Shown here: positions 32,935 through 41,840 of the stretch, piece by piece
Layout: each line of letters starts with the position of its first letter
How positions within the stretch are numbered: position 1 is the stretch's first letter
From: a virus
Length of the DNA: 46,724 bases
Virus record (IMG/VR): IMGVR_UViG_3300025736_000045
Location: 1-46,724 of that record
Reading direction: 5' to 3' (one strand)
The notes under the pieces: model-generated
What the model was told of the DNA's origin: nothing
Database searches by the model: none
Seen by the model: only the letters and a program-made list of their open reading frames with translations
Made by a program: the position numbers and the translations under genes

Positions 32935-33312
32935 TTAATAGTGAGAATATCCAAATAAGATTGAAAGCGTACCGCTATGGTCTGGGTCGATTTTAAATCT
33001 CATAAACTTTGTAGGATACACAGTCAAAGCAACAAAGTCATCAGCCACGATAGCTGTCTTGATAGCTGAGATATCTGTCAACGAATCGCTGGATACAGTG
33101 TTTGGTGTATACCAATCTCTACCGTTGTGAGAATATTCCTGTGTAACATCAACGTCTATGCTACTGGCTGCATCAGCAAACAGCAAAAACGCCGTAACCC
33201 CAAAATCCATAAAATCAAGATTTATCGGGTCACTATAGACAGCCGTACCGCTTGTCCACGACTTGCTGCTCCAATCAGTGCCGCCGTTTGATAGATACTG
33301 AACATGTATCAT
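32935..33312 (-). CDS. Beta-rich unknown structural protein, 125 residues
   Basis: It begins MIHVQYLSNGGTDWSSKSW and ends in MRFKIDPDHSGTLSILFGYS, a pattern of a beta sandwich (discoidin/carbohydrate-binding-like or small decoration protein). It overlaps the upstream gene by ATGA. A minor virion component is likely. Confidence 0.5.
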   Translation of the reverse strand: MIHVQYLSNGGTDWSSKSWTSGTAVYSDPINLDFMDFGVTAFLLFADAASSIDVDVTQEYSHNGRDWYTPNTVSSDSLTDISAIKTAIVADDFVALTVYPTKFMRFKIDPDHSGTLSILFGYSHY

Positions 33313-33656
33313 ATCTCTCTCCTTAACTTTTCAGTATTTCTGACTTCGGGATTATCGTCAAGGATAGTCATTATATTCTTGTAAGACTCAATCTTCTTGA
33401 CAAACACAGGATTCAGTTCACCTTTTTCCATTTTCTTAACTTCATTACTCTCAGGGTCTATGGATTTAAGCTCACCTCTTTTATTCAAAGTATCCCGTAT
33501 TTCGCCCTTCAACTCTTTCGCTTTAGAATATAACCTGTCCCGTTGATATCCTGTTAACTTCTCAATTCTCTTCCCGTTATCATCAACTATTGTTAACTTA
33601 CTCTCTTTCTTTTTAGGCTCTTGAACCTCTGTCCCTGAATAATCTATTGCCGGCAT
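33309..33656 (-). CDS. Unknown charged 115-residue protein
   Basis: GGGAGGG precedes the ATG. It is a long, highly charged helix-rich protein (LTGYQRDRLYSKAKELKGEI, VKKMEKGELNPVFVKKIESY). No family is recognised. It lies in a chain of overlapping small late genes. Confidence 0.55.
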   Translation of the reverse strand: MPAIDYSGTEVQEPKKKESKLTIVDDNGKRIEKLTGYQRDRLYSKAKELKGEIRDTLNKRGELKSIDPESNEVKKMEKGELNPVFVKKIESYKNIMTILDDNPEVRNTEKLRREI

Positions 33657-33973
33657 TATACCCTCCCATCATAGTTTGAACTTCCGCAGAATGGACATCC
33701 AGCAGTTACAACGGGGTCTTTAGTTGCTGTCTCACCAGAGATAGCATCTCTTCTCTCGTTGCCATAACCACTGCCCCTCGGATGTCTGTCTGGTCTAAAT
33801 ATGAATCCACAATGGACACATCTAGTATAAGCTGACTCTTTCCCGTCACTGTTCCCGTAAGCAGGTAAATCTACGCCATCAACACGTGGATTTTTGCCAC
33901 CGGTTTGCGATGGGTGAACATCTTTAAAACTTACGCTAGGTGCGTTTGAAACTAACTTATCTTTATTTTCCAC
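33656..33973 (-). CDS. Zinc-ribbon protein of the capsid region, 105 residues, GTG start
   Basis: The start codon is GTG, and the ribosome site is weak. CVHCG near residue 52 and CPFCGSS near 93 make a widely spaced zinc ribbon. The rest is Gly/Arg-rich and probably flexible. Its start overlaps the end of the preceding gene by 11 bases. The role is unknown. Confidence 0.55.
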   Translation of the reverse strand: MENKDKLVSNAPSVSFKDVHPSQTGGKNPRVDGVDLPAYGNSDGKESAYTRCVHCGFIFRPDRHPRGSGYGNERRDAISGETATKDPVVTAGCPFCGSSNYDGRV

Positions 33974-34226
33974 GAGGTTTACCTATCTTAGTTGTTTTCC
34001 CCGTCTGACCTTTGATACCTTTACTCTGGGTACTATAATTACCTGTTGCTGCTTTTCTACCTTTAATGTCTCCAGCAAAATAGTTAACACCCGACCCATC
34101 ATCGTTACCTAACCCTCGTTTTCCATGAACATACGAAGGTCTTCCGGTATCTTTGTCAGCCCCTTTAGCCCCTTGATTATCATTAGAACCCGGAGTCTGG
34201 ATACCGCCTTCTATTGTTTTACCCAT
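33963..34226 (-). CDS. Gly/Lys-rich disordered protein, 87 residues
   Basis: AGGAGG six bases before ATG 34226. The sequence is almost free of hydrophobic residues (TPGSNDNQGAKGADKDTGRP), basic at the end (KGQTGKTTKIGKPRGK) and clearly disordered. It might bind DNA or act as an internal head component; no function is known. Confidence 0.5.
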   Translation of the reverse strand: MGKTIEGGIQTPGSNDNQGAKGADKDTGRPSYVHGKRGLGNDDGSGVNYFAGDIKGRKAATGNYSTQSKGIKGQTGKTTKIGKPRGK

Positions 34227-34428
34227 CACTTACCTCCTGTTTCCCGTAATGTTCAGCTAAAACATTTTTGATTGTTAACATCCTTTGAAACACTGTTTCC
34301 GCAGATGAACCTACCTTTGCCTTTAAATCAACAGGCACATCTTTATCCTCCATTATCCCGCCAAACGCAGTGTGATAAGCGTCATTAGCTTTACACAATT
34401 CATCATACGGCGTTTTCTTTTTAGCCAT
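34219..34428 (-). CDS. Unknown 69-residue helical protein
   Basis: GAGGAG precedes the ATG. Mostly helix (PYDELCKANDAYHTAFGGIM, VFQRMLTIKNVLAEHYG). It overlaps the next start by eight bases. No recognised family. Confidence 0.55.
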   Translation of the reverse strand: MAKKKTPYDELCKANDAYHTAFGGIMEDKDVPVDLKAKVGSSAETVFQRMLTIKNVLAEHYGKQEVSDG

Positions 34429-34440
34429 AGTTACTCCTCA

Positions 34441-34584
34441 CTATTTACTTTTTTTCTTTTTAGTTGATTTCTTCTCAACCTTAACTTCTTCTTTGGGTTG
34501 ACGTGCTCTGTCAATACATTGCGGGCAAACTTCTTTCCCGCCAATAACATCTAACTCGCTACCACAGATTTCACAATATTTCAT
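34441..34584 (-). CDS. Small zinc-ribbon protein, 47 residues
   Basis: AAAGGAG selects ATG 34584 over an upstream in-frame start. MKYCEICGSELDV and VCPQC give a classical CxxC pair set, followed by a Lys-rich tail. Likely nucleic-acid or protein binding. Confidence 0.6.
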   Translation of the reverse strand: MKYCEICGSELDVIGGKEVCPQCIDRARQPKEEVKVEKKSTKKKKSK

Positions 34585-34654
34585 AATATCTCCTTTATTT
34601 CTCCTGAAACATAGGCAGGGAAGATTTATCTCCCCCACCTATATTAATTACTTA

Positions 34655-35611
34655 TTAAGCACCATCCGCATCAACAGCAGTACCATCACCACCCCAACAT
34701 CCAGCGATACCAACTTCATCGCAAGCTGTAGGAATTTCAATTTTACCCGCATTAGTTGCTGTTACTGCGGTTGAACCATCATTAAACGTGCAATTAGAAA
34801 TCATTCCAGTGCAACCATCCACTACTGTAATAAATTTAGTGGCTTGGTCAAAGTTACAATGATTTACATTAACATCTTTTGAGTTTTCTAAAGACATATG
34901 TAATGCAACCGATGCACCGTTGTTTGATTTAAAATTACAGAATTCAATTGTATGGCAGTTATTTGGAACTGTATTACAATCAAGATTGATACCAAGACAA
35001 TCAGTACCCGGACCAAATGTACAATGACCTATCGTAGTTGCATATCCACCATAAACACTAATTCCACCGTACGTTGCAGAACAGTTCTTGAAGTAACAAT
35101 TTGTGATTGTAGCTCCAACAGAACCCGCTAGAGTAGCATATCCTGCAACTCCTTGAAGACGAATTCCATAAGTTCCGCTATTTCTTGTACAGTTAAACTG
35201 AAGCCCAGAAATATATACTCCTGAAGCATTAACAGTTAACAAGGCTACAGCGGCAGCATTCTTGATTTTAGGACCAAAGAAAGGTATTCCCTTCCCTCCG
35301 TTTGGACTAACACCGATTAGCCTCAAACCATGCTTAGCATATGAGATAGTTAAATCTTCCTCATACGTGCCGGGCTCAGACGCATCAGCATCAGGAGCTT
35401 TTGCACTAATATAGATTGTATCCTGTGTACTGGAAGAATCTATAGCTTTTTGGATAGTCGCAAATGCAGATGTAGGTTTTGACCCTGAATTACTGTCACT
35501 ACCATTATCTCCATCTACAAACCATACATCTGTATCAAACCAACCTGCAAAATCATTACCACCTACCGGAACTCCACCAAATTGTTTTACCATATCTCCA
35601 AATGTAGTCAT
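34655..35611 (-). CDS. Right-handed beta-helix virion protein, 318 residues
   Basis: After an N-terminal motif (DVWFVDGDNGSDSNSGSKP, then SAFATIQKAID) typical of pectate-lyase-like proteins, the sequence runs in turns of about 22-25 residues (ITNCYFKNCSATYGGISVYG, IGHCTFGPGTDCLGINLDC, IEFCNFKSNNGASVALHM, VNHCNFDQ). This is the periodic pattern of a right-handed parallel beta helix, with Cys and Asn stacks. No catalytic residues of polysaccharide lyases are evident. The place just after the capsid gene suggests a head decoration or head fibre rather than a tailspike. Confidence 0.7.
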   Translation of the reverse strand: MTTFGDMVKQFGGVPVGGNDFAGWFDTDVWFVDGDNGSDSNSGSKPTSAFATIQKAIDSSSTQDTIYISAKAPDADASEPGTYEEDLTISYAKHGLRLIGVSPNGGKGIPFFGPKIKNAAAVALLTVNASGVYISGLQFNCTRNSGTYGIRLQGVAGYATLAGSVGATITNCYFKNCSATYGGISVYGGYATTIGHCTFGPGTDCLGINLDCNTVPNNCHTIEFCNFKSNNGASVALHMSLENSKDVNVNHCNFDQATKFITVVDGCTGMISNCTFNDGSTAVTATNAGKIEIPTACDEVGIAGCWGGDGTAVDADGA

Positions 35612-35688
35612 TTAATTCTCCTCTTTTTTGCCAGCTCCCTTTCGGTTCAGCTTTAATCGGATAAGCCAGCTGGTCACTGTTCAGTTAA

Positions 35689-35713
35689 GGGGGTCAACCC
35701 GATTACGACCCCC
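35689..35713 (-). terminator. Hairpin downstream of the major capsid gene
   Basis: GGGGGTC (35689-35695) and GACCCCC (35707-35713) pair in the leader of the beta-helix gene. On the minus strand no T-run follows, so this is a weak terminator, attenuator or mRNA-stability hairpin. It may lower expression after the capsid gene. Confidence 0.5.
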
Positions 35714-35728
35714 CTAACCTAATTCCAA

Positions 35729-36652
35729 TTACGATACCTGTGAACCATGTATGAAGCGCCAATCTGACCAACCATACGATATTCTCGCATAGTTAGCGAA
35801 CTTGGAAATCAGTGTATCGAAGGATTTATCCTGAAAAAATTCAAGAGGAATCCTGTCAAACCAGTTAAGAAACATCTTAGCCATAGCACTATCCACGACA
35901 AACCAGTTATCTGTATCATCCATAAAATCCCAGACAGCCAGTTTATATCTGCCAAAATGGAAATTGGCATTGTTATCAGCACTATCAACTATACCCTTTG
36001 TAGCTATAAGTGTCCACGCTTTCTCTTCAAGGTTTCTCGGGACAATTAACAAGTCAGGCTGAACACTGATATACTGATTGTTATAATCTTTAAACGCAGC
36101 CATAGCTTTCCTTACCGTCTCAAGAGCCGGACCGGAAAGAGCTGATGTTCCTTTGTTACTCTGTACAGCAGAATTAGATGTTGACGTATGAGATGTGTTA
36201 CAAAGAGACAAAGACTCTGAGTTACTCAACACTGTCTCACCATTCAGAGTTATTGTTCCAGACCCAGAAAACGCATCGTTAAATACACTTGCTCCATGTT
36301 TCTCAAACGTTCTGGCAGCCGAAATCGCTAACCCCTGAGGTCTCCTCGATATAACTCCATACAAATCGTCATCCATCAATTTCCGTTCTACTTTGAACCC
36401 CTTTGCGAGTTCTACATGTGTATAAGTTACATCATACTGCTGGTCTACACTGTCATAAGAAATCTCGCCTTTAAATGCCTGCATGTCACCAAACGACCCT
36501 ATCGAACTATCTTTCTCGTAAGATGTCTTAGATGACTGGACACTGAAAATTAACGACCTCATCTCAGGCATAGCCTTAAACTGGTCACTATAAATTTTTC
36601 TCAGCCCCGGAGTTAACAGGTCTCCAAAACTTCCACTTACCGCAACTCCCAT
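35729..36652 (-). CDS. Major capsid protein, 307 residues
   Basis: The sequence (KIYSDQFKAMPEMRSLIFSV, SFGDMQAFKGEISYDSVDQQ, THVELAKGFKVERKLMDDDL, then PDLLIVPRNLEEKAWTLI) follows the HK97-fold capsid pattern of the kind found in Mu gpT-like and many environmental phage major capsids: a P-domain substrate-like strand, a spine helix and a late A-domain with PDLLIVP. The length is normal. GAGG lies near the ATG. It should form the icosahedral shell around the scaffold. Confidence 0.8.
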   Translation of the reverse strand: MGVAVSGSFGDLLTPGLRKIYSDQFKAMPEMRSLIFSVQSSKTSYEKDSSIGSFGDMQAFKGEISYDSVDQQYDVTYTHVELAKGFKVERKLMDDDLYGVISRRPQGLAISAARTFEKHGASVFNDAFSGSGTITLNGETVLSNSESLSLCNTSHTSTSNSAVQSNKGTSALSGPALETVRKAMAAFKDYNNQYISVQPDLLIVPRNLEEKAWTLIATKGIVDSADNNANFHFGRYKLAVWDFMDDTDNWFVVDSAMAKMFLNWFDRIPLEFFQDKSFDTLISKFANYARISYGWSDWRFIHGSQVS

Positions 36653-36671
36653 GATATTACCTCACATTCTC

Positions 36672-37406
36672 TTAAGTAGCGTTATATATGTTATCAACCA
36701 TCTGCAACTCACCATAAACTGTCGCATCCGGGATAACTTTGTTATCGTGTTGAGCTCTCCTCAAAGGCATAAGAGCTCTTGAAGGAGATGTTACCTGATT
36801 GTCAAGAAGCAAGAACCCTGTACCTGTTAACGTTGCATCGGTAAGGATATACCTGCCAGTTGAATCAAGGTCAATCTCTCCATAAATTGCCGCTGACCTG
36901 CCTTTAAGATTAGCGTGAACGTGCATATACGTAGCTACGGTTTCCGGTGTCTTGGTTGGTGTGCTAAGAGCTACCATAGACGCAGTCGTACTAGTTGAAG
37001 CTATGTAGATAAACTGCTCATAATCGTTCTCTGCTGACCCATTAGAAACTATCCAGTCACCAGCACAACCGTCGTGAGTTAACGTATATGTTTTTGTTGC
37101 AAATCCAGTTGTAGTCAGACAAGCACTTGTACTATTCTGATACTCAGTAAGATAAACAGCAAACGGATTAACCAGAATTTTCTTGTAATCTGATGTTCCA
37201 GCCGCTACTGTTCCACTTGAAGTTGCACCGGCATCATAATAAACACCAGCAAGGTTAACCCAAGTAGTAGCTGCTAAATCTATCTCATTTTGACCAGCTG
37301 TAACTGTCAACTGAACAGCAGAACCAGTATAGAAAGTCACACCATCAGCGACAGGTAACTTCTTGAAAACCGGCTCAGCCTGTGTTAAATCATAACTAAA
37401 CTTCAT
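36672..37406 (-). CDS. Putative capsid decoration protein, 244 residues
   Basis: Strand-rich, Thr/Ala/Gly-rich protein (VQLTVTAGQNEIDLAATTWV, TSSGTVAAGTSDYKKILVNP) coded directly before the major capsid protein. Genes of this kind and place in other phages often code head decoration or minor capsid proteins. AGGAG precedes the ATG. The fold is not proven. Confidence 0.55.
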   Translation of the reverse strand: MKFSYDLTQAEPVFKKLPVADGVTFYTGSAVQLTVTAGQNEIDLAATTWVNLAGVYYDAGATSSGTVAAGTSDYKKILVNPFAVYLTEYQNSTSACLTTTGFATKTYTLTHDGCAGDWIVSNGSAENDYEQFIYIASTSTTASMVALSTPTKTPETVATYMHVHANLKGRSAAIYGEIDLDSTGRYILTDATLTGTGFLLLDNQVTSPSRALMPLRRAQHDNKVIPDATVYGELQMVDNIYNAT

Positions 37407-37453
37407 ATCTTGTTCTCCTATATTTTATGTTTAAACGTCTCCGTCTAAACTTC

Positions 37454-37471
37454 CCTGTCTTTCACCACAGG
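37454..37471 (-). promoter_or_regulatory. Small hairpin in the leader of the decoration gene
   Basis: CCTGT/ACAGG, five base pairs with an eight-base loop, in an 82-base gap between genes that are otherwise overlapping. It may mark RNA processing or an internal promoter region; no -10/-35 pair is clear. Confidence 0.3.
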
Positions 37472-37488
37472 TAGTTTTAGCTAAGCTT

Positions 37489-37806
37489 TCACAACTTTAA
37501 CTTATTTAAAGCTGTGTCTACCGCCAGATTAGGTCTCTTTAAATTCCCGTAGTCATAAGCTCTATACGGATGTATAGACTTATCTTTCGCCATCTTATCC
37601 GTATCCGCCAAAACATTGGCTTCCGGTTCCCTCATGTCAAACTGAAAGAACCCACCACAGACATTACACTGATATCGGGCAACATCTCGTCTAACCAATT
37701 CCTTAAAAGTACCGACACCTTTACATTGATTCCCAAAAGCATCGTGAAACGGGCACATCAAAACAGTCGATTTCGCTTCCGCAACATATTTGTCTGAGAC
37801 AAACAT
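37489..37806 (-). CDS. Zinc-binding protein, 105 residues
   Basis: CPFH near residue 18, C28 and CNVCGG near residue 48 suggest one zinc site. ATG 37806 or the in-frame GTG 37812 may start it; AGGAG inside the scaffold gene serves either. It is coded between scaffold and capsid genes. The role is unknown. Confidence 0.55.
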   Translation of the reverse strand: MFVSDKYVAEAKSTVLMCPFHDAFGNQCKGVGTFKELVRRDVARYQCNVCGGFFQFDMREPEANVLADTDKMAKDKSIHPYRAYDYGNLKRPNLAVDTALNKLKL

Positions 37807-37808
37807 AA

Positions 37809-38672
37809 TCACACAGCTCCTTGTTTCGCTTTAGCTTTAGGCAAAGAACGACTACGAGTATAAAATTCTTTACCTAAAATAGGGTTATTACTCCTATACT
37901 TTTTCATTTCTTCTGAAGTAATACCCATCTTATTAGCCACAGCCAACTCATTAGCAGTCAGCTCTTCTCCAGCTCCCACCTCTTCAGCGTTAGTAGAAGA
38001 AGACGTTATAACAGATGCAGCCGCCCCTCTTTTGTTGCGACTCTCATCAGTGTTTGCAGGTTTACCTTTATCTTTTTCATTCATAATTTTCTCCGCAATA
38101 GCCATGGCAATTTCCGGTCCTCTCGGGTTTTTCATGTCAGCAAGTTCGGGATGTTTGATATAAACACCTTCTATAACTTTAGCAAACGGTACTTCAGCTA
38201 CTTTCTTTACACCTCTGGCAACAGCTATAAGTTCAGGATGTTTCGTATAAACATTTCTATTGGCATCTTCCCTGTCTCTTTGAGCTGTGCTCACGGTGTT
38301 ATCAATCTCAAGCTTACCCATAATCGCTTGTTCCCGCTTATCAACAATTGCTTCCATCATCAACCTGTTACCACCAAAAACATCACCTGCTTCAGTCAAC
38401 TCTTTCGCTTTATCCATCTTCTGTTCATACGTCATTCCACCGCTTTGTGCAGCAACCTTCTGCTCAGGTTTCTTTTGTGTAGTAGAAAACCCTCTAATCA
38501 ACGCCTCGACTTCAGAAGATATCTCATCTTCAGTCATCCCTATCTCGTCATCTTGGTTCTCTTCAGGTTTTTCTTCAACCTTACCTTCTGCTTCTTTACC
38601 ACCAGCTTCAACTTTAGTCTCCTCGACTTTAACTTCACCGGCAGTTTCTTCTTTCTTGACATCATCAACCAT
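37809..38672 (-). CDS. Scaffolding protein, 287 residues
   Basis: The start at 38672 follows GGAGG. The N-terminal 75 residues are extremely acidic and Lys/Glu-rich (VKVEETKVEAGGKEAEGKVE), the centre is helical (MTYEQKMDKAKELTEAGDVF), and the C-terminal end is basic (YTRSRSLPKAKAKQ). An acidic, helical protein with a basic capsid-binding tail coded between portal and capsid is the usual scaffold. It overlaps the upstream gene by eight bases. Confidence 0.75.
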   Translation of the reverse strand: MVDDVKKEETAGEVKVEETKVEAGGKEAEGKVEEKPEENQDDEIGMTEDEISSEVEALIRGFSTTQKKPEQKVAAQSGGMTYEQKMDKAKELTEAGDVFGGNRLMMEAIVDKREQAIMGKLEIDNTVSTAQRDREDANRNVYTKHPELIAVARGVKKVAEVPFAKVIEGVYIKHPELADMKNPRGPEIAMAIAEKIMNEKDKGKPANTDESRNKRGAAASVITSSSTNAEEVGAGEELTANELAVANKMGITSEEMKKYRSNNPILGKEFYTRSRSLPKAKAKQGAV

Positions 38673-38907
38673 CTGTTCCTCCATTCTCTTTTGACAATAT
38701 CTCATCTTCTATATGTTTCGGCGTATCAATAAACCTCTCTATCATAGAAGCTTCAACACACCGTTTAAACGCTTTATCAAACTCTCTGTTTACCACCGCA
38801 ACCCGACTTTCCCGTTCAAGCCGACTTTGTTCTTCTCTAAGTCTCCTCACAATATCAGCCCAAACCTTTGAACCACGGAATATATTATAATCTCTTGCAT
38901 TCAACAT
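38665..38907 (-). CDS. Unknown 80-residue helical protein
   Basis: A single charged helix region (IVRRLREEQSRLERESRVAV) likely to form coiled coil. Start and stop overlap the portal and scaffold genes. It may be a small head-assembly factor. Confidence 0.55.
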   Translation of the reverse strand: MLNARDYNIFRGSKVWADIVRRLREEQSRLERESRVAVVNREFDKAFKRCVEASMIERFIDTPKHIEDEILSKENGGTDG

Positions 38908-41090
38908 CAGACAAGCATCTCCTCTTCCCCGCCCATAACTTCTTCAGCCGGAACTTGTTCGCCATCTGGCGACTCAGGTTCACCCTGAGGCATTGCAGCC
39001 CCACGCTGGGAAGCTAGTGCTTGGACAGTTTTAGCCATCTGAATTTCTATATCTATAAGTCTTATATCAACTAACTTTTTCTTCTCAATAGGTAACTCCT
39101 GATACTCTTCTGATTCAACAAAATCTTGAAGTCCCATATATATAACTATCGGGTTATCACCTTCTTTAGTCACAGGTAACGTTCCCTGTTTCATAAGAGC
39201 TATCTCGTCATCTACAGTTTTAGCTATCTGCTGTTGGTCGATAGGCTTAGGACCGAGATACCGTTCAACATCAACTTTACCGGCAGCCTTTAAAGTGTCT
39301 GAACTTAACTCATAAAATCCTCCTATGTTAGCTTGAACAAACGGGTTTGCAGCCATCAGATTATATAGATTTATCTGAGTCTCCCGTTCTACAGATTTTG
39401 ACCCACCGGTTACATCAAGTTCCATGTAGACATCGAAGTTACCGGCTATATCTTCTGGTGTCAACCCACGTGGGAACACTATCTCTGCATCATCACCAAG
39501 TAACCGTTCACCCATCTCTCTTGGCATTTTTTCCTGATACTGAGACAACATATATCTTATAACTCTAGCAAAATATTTTTGTTCTTTCACAGCAAACATA
39601 GCTTGCCGCTGTTCACCCTGATTAATTATCGCTAACGTTCCTCGTGCTGTAGCTTTCGTCCGGTTAGTCGGCGACTCTTGACCTGACTGATACGAACCAA
39701 TAGATGTTACCGACTCGATAATTTCCATTATCAACTTCTCTTCCTGAAACGAAACAAGAGCATTGTTTGGTATCGGCATCCATTTAAAATCGTTAATATC
39801 ATCTAACGGTAACGATATACCCGGAGCCATCTTAATTTTGTCTGGGTTAAACATTGCCCCAGCCCTAAACACTGATGGCGGTATAATCGTCATACTAGCT
39901 AAATCTAACCGCTGGTTATGGATAGTATCCATTTCTTTCTGTAACTCAACAACGAAATCAGCGATTCCTCTGCCGTATGCTTTAAACAACCGTTTAACAA
40001 ACTGACCGATAAAGATAGGTCTCTGGTTTATTCTGGATATGTTCAGTAACGGCATAATCCCTAAAAACGTTTTAGACTGTTTCTCTATCCACGCAATACA
40101 TTGGATATCACCTTTACCGGGGATATTAACTATACCGTACCACTCTATCAATTCACCTTTATTACTCCCCAGTTCAGCTGCTAACTTCACTCCCATAGCA
40201 TCATTAGTTGTTTCACTCAACGTACCGGATTGACTCGGCATAGTATCCGAAGCAAACGCTTTAACTTTATCTATATTCTCAAAAAATCCTAACTTACCGT
40301 TTTGTTCCAACTCGTTAACCGTTGGTCTTGTCCGATGCCAGATATGTTCCATCTTAGACTCTTCTCCTATCGGCTCGATGTTAACAGGGAACCCGACATC
40401 ATCTAAGGAAAGAAGTTCAGGTATACATTTTACAAACTTCTTATATTCATATTTGACTTCATATTCTTCAATATCTGCTATCTTAACTTTTTTTTGCTGA
40501 CCAAACAAATTAAACATAACATTTTTAAACTTATTAGCTTTCGCCTCAACCCTAGGTATCTTCCGCTGAACCCATTTATATTCTTCTATCCATCTGACCT
40601 TTGTAACTTTTGTCCCATACAGTAAATCACACTTTAACGTATCACTCACATAGTCACCAAAATCACATGACCGTAACGAATATTTCATCCACTTCGTGAC
40701 AGGTTCAACTGAACTGATATCCTCTGAAGCTTGAGGTTTGAAATATGTGAGGTTCTCGTTATAAATCATTGGATACAACTTTGAATGTAACAACTCCACA
40801 ACCATAGCTGTAACCATAGTGTTAACATTTGCACAACCTTGAAACGGTTCTCTTTTTGCCTGAGTTTTCCCTTCATAAACATCAATGATATCTTTCAACC
40901 TTGAAAACAACCCAGCTCTTGCCGTTTCATCAGCTACCACATCGTTAACAACCCGTTCAGCAAGAATCGCTTTCTGCTCTTCCGATATCACACCGTTAAA
41001 CATCAGCTCGGCATTTTCTTTTTTTATTTTTGCTATAACCTGTTGCTCTTCTTTTAACTGGATATCTTTTTTTACTTTACTCACTTTCAA
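38907..41090 (-). CDS. Portal protein, 727 residues, TTG start
   Basis: The start is TTG at 41090 overlapping the transglycosylase stop, with GGAAGAGG upstream. Length, gene order and segments such as ETARAGLFSRLKDIIDVYEG, PFQGCANVNTMVTAMVVELL, YGRGIADFVVELQKEMDTI and IHNQRLDLASMTIIPPSVF (the tunnel-helix region of P22-like portals) identify a podovirus portal. The C-terminal Glu/Gln-rich tail is disordered. It forms the dodecameric DNA channel and the docking site for terminase and adaptor. Confidence 0.85.
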   Translation of the reverse strand: MKVSKVKKDIQLKEEQQVIAKIKKENAELMFNGVISEEQKAILAERVVNDVVADETARAGLFSRLKDIIDVYEGKTQAKREPFQGCANVNTMVTAMVVELLHSKLYPMIYNENLTYFKPQASEDISSVEPVTKWMKYSLRSCDFGDYVSDTLKCDLLYGTKVTKVRWIEEYKWVQRKIPRVEAKANKFKNVMFNLFGQQKKVKIADIEEYEVKYEYKKFVKCIPELLSLDDVGFPVNIEPIGEESKMEHIWHRTRPTVNELEQNGKLGFFENIDKVKAFASDTMPSQSGTLSETTNDAMGVKLAAELGSNKGELIEWYGIVNIPGKGDIQCIAWIEKQSKTFLGIMPLLNISRINQRPIFIGQFVKRLFKAYGRGIADFVVELQKEMDTIHNQRLDLASMTIIPPSVFRAGAMFNPDKIKMAPGISLPLDDINDFKWMPIPNNALVSFQEEKLIMEIIESVTSIGSYQSGQESPTNRTKATARGTLAIINQGEQRQAMFAVKEQKYFARVIRYMLSQYQEKMPREMGERLLGDDAEIVFPRGLTPEDIAGNFDVYMELDVTGGSKSVERETQINLYNLMAANPFVQANIGGFYELSSDTLKAAGKVDVERYLGPKPIDQQQIAKTVDDEIALMKQGTLPVTKEGDNPIVIYMGLQDFVESEEYQELPIEKKKLVDIRLIDIEIQMAKTVQALASQRGAAMPQGEPESPDGEQVPAEEVMGGEEEMLV

Positions 41091-41574
41091 CCTCTTCCGG
41101 GGTTATGTGCATAAAATATTTAGAAATATAATCTTTAGTCTCTTTAGACATTTCTTTCTCACCTCGGATAATCTTAACACCTGCTGTTGGTCCGGCATTA
41201 TACATTATCAACCGGTTTTTGATACTGTCTTCAACACCATAGTTTTTGATATATGTAGGTATTTTAGTATTCATATACCAACCACCAATAGACCGGTTTA
41301 TCTCTGGGTCTTTCATTTGACTCATCTTGTATGGTGTATCTGGAAAATCTTTATTCCAATCAGCCAACGCTCCGCCTTCCATTATCTGCATCAACCCCTG
41401 AGCACCTTTAGGGCTGACAGCATTAGGGTCACCCTCAGATTCGATAGTCTCAACAATAGACGTATCGACTTCACAAGGATTGTTAACAGCTTGACTTAAC
41501 TGATGAGCAGCAGAATCTTGATACGTTGTATCTACAACATTTCCAGCTGCTTGAATATCGTTGAGTCCACCCAT
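41077..41574 (-). CDS. Lytic transglycosylase (SLT domain), 165 residues
   Basis: The core VETIESEGDPNAVS (catalytic Glu45 in IES), then KGAQGLMQIM, matches the soluble lytic transglycosylase lysozyme-like fold, and later NRLIMYNAGPTAG fits the family's Y-N-x-G motif. It lacks a signal peptide. Its place between terminase and portal suggests a virion-bound enzyme that opens peptidoglycan at entry. It is also the only muralytic gene seen, so it may serve in lysis. Confidence 0.8.
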   Translation of the reverse strand: MGGLNDIQAAGNVVDTTYQDSAAHQLSQAVNNPCEVDTSIVETIESEGDPNAVSPKGAQGLMQIMEGGALADWNKDFPDTPYKMSQMKDPEINRSIGGWYMNTKIPTYIKNYGVEDSIKNRLIMYNAGPTAGVKIIRGEKEMSKETKDYISKYFMHITPEEVESE

Positions 41575-41690
41575 TACCTGCTTCTCCTTCTCTTACCTGC
41601 CGGTTTACAACCACCTCGTTTCAACCCACCCCGTCTTATACTTGGCTTGGGACTTCTTGCTCTTGGACCTCTTCCATCTCTATTCGGCAT
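41574..41690 (-). CDS. Arg/Gly/Pro-rich protamine-like peptide, 38 residues
   Basis: AAGGAG precedes the ATG, and the stop overlaps the next start (TAATG). The peptide is MPNRDGRGPRARSPKPS then I-R-R-G-G-L-K-R-G-G-C-K and a final basic KRRRSR; Arg and Lys make up about a third. Similar short basic peptides condense DNA or bind RNA. Its place in the packaging cluster suggests a packaged-DNA or terminase accessory role. Confidence 0.55.
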   Translation of the reverse strand: MPNRDGRGPRARSPKPSIRRGGLKRGGCKPAGKRRRSR

Positions 41691-41700
41691 TTAACTCTCC

Positions 41701-41832
41701 TTACTTTTTGTCACCCCAAGGTCGGGGTTCATGTGTATAATTCGCTTTCTTAGGTTTATTGTCTCTCGGTATTTTCGTCTCACTATACTGTTTAGCGAAC
41801 TCATCAAACTTTTTCTTTTTACTCTCTGCCAT
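41701..41832 (-). CDS. Small basic protein, 43 residues
   Basis: GGAGGAG precedes the ATG. MAESKKKKFDEFAKQYSE is a charged helix, followed by a Pro/Lys-rich tail (PRDNKPKKANYTHEPRPWG). No family. It is the first of two tiny basic genes downstream of the terminase nuclease gene. Confidence 0.5.
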   Translation of the reverse strand: MAESKKKKFDEFAKQYSETKIPRDNKPKKANYTHEPRPWGDKK

Positions 41833-41840
41833 ATCTCCTC

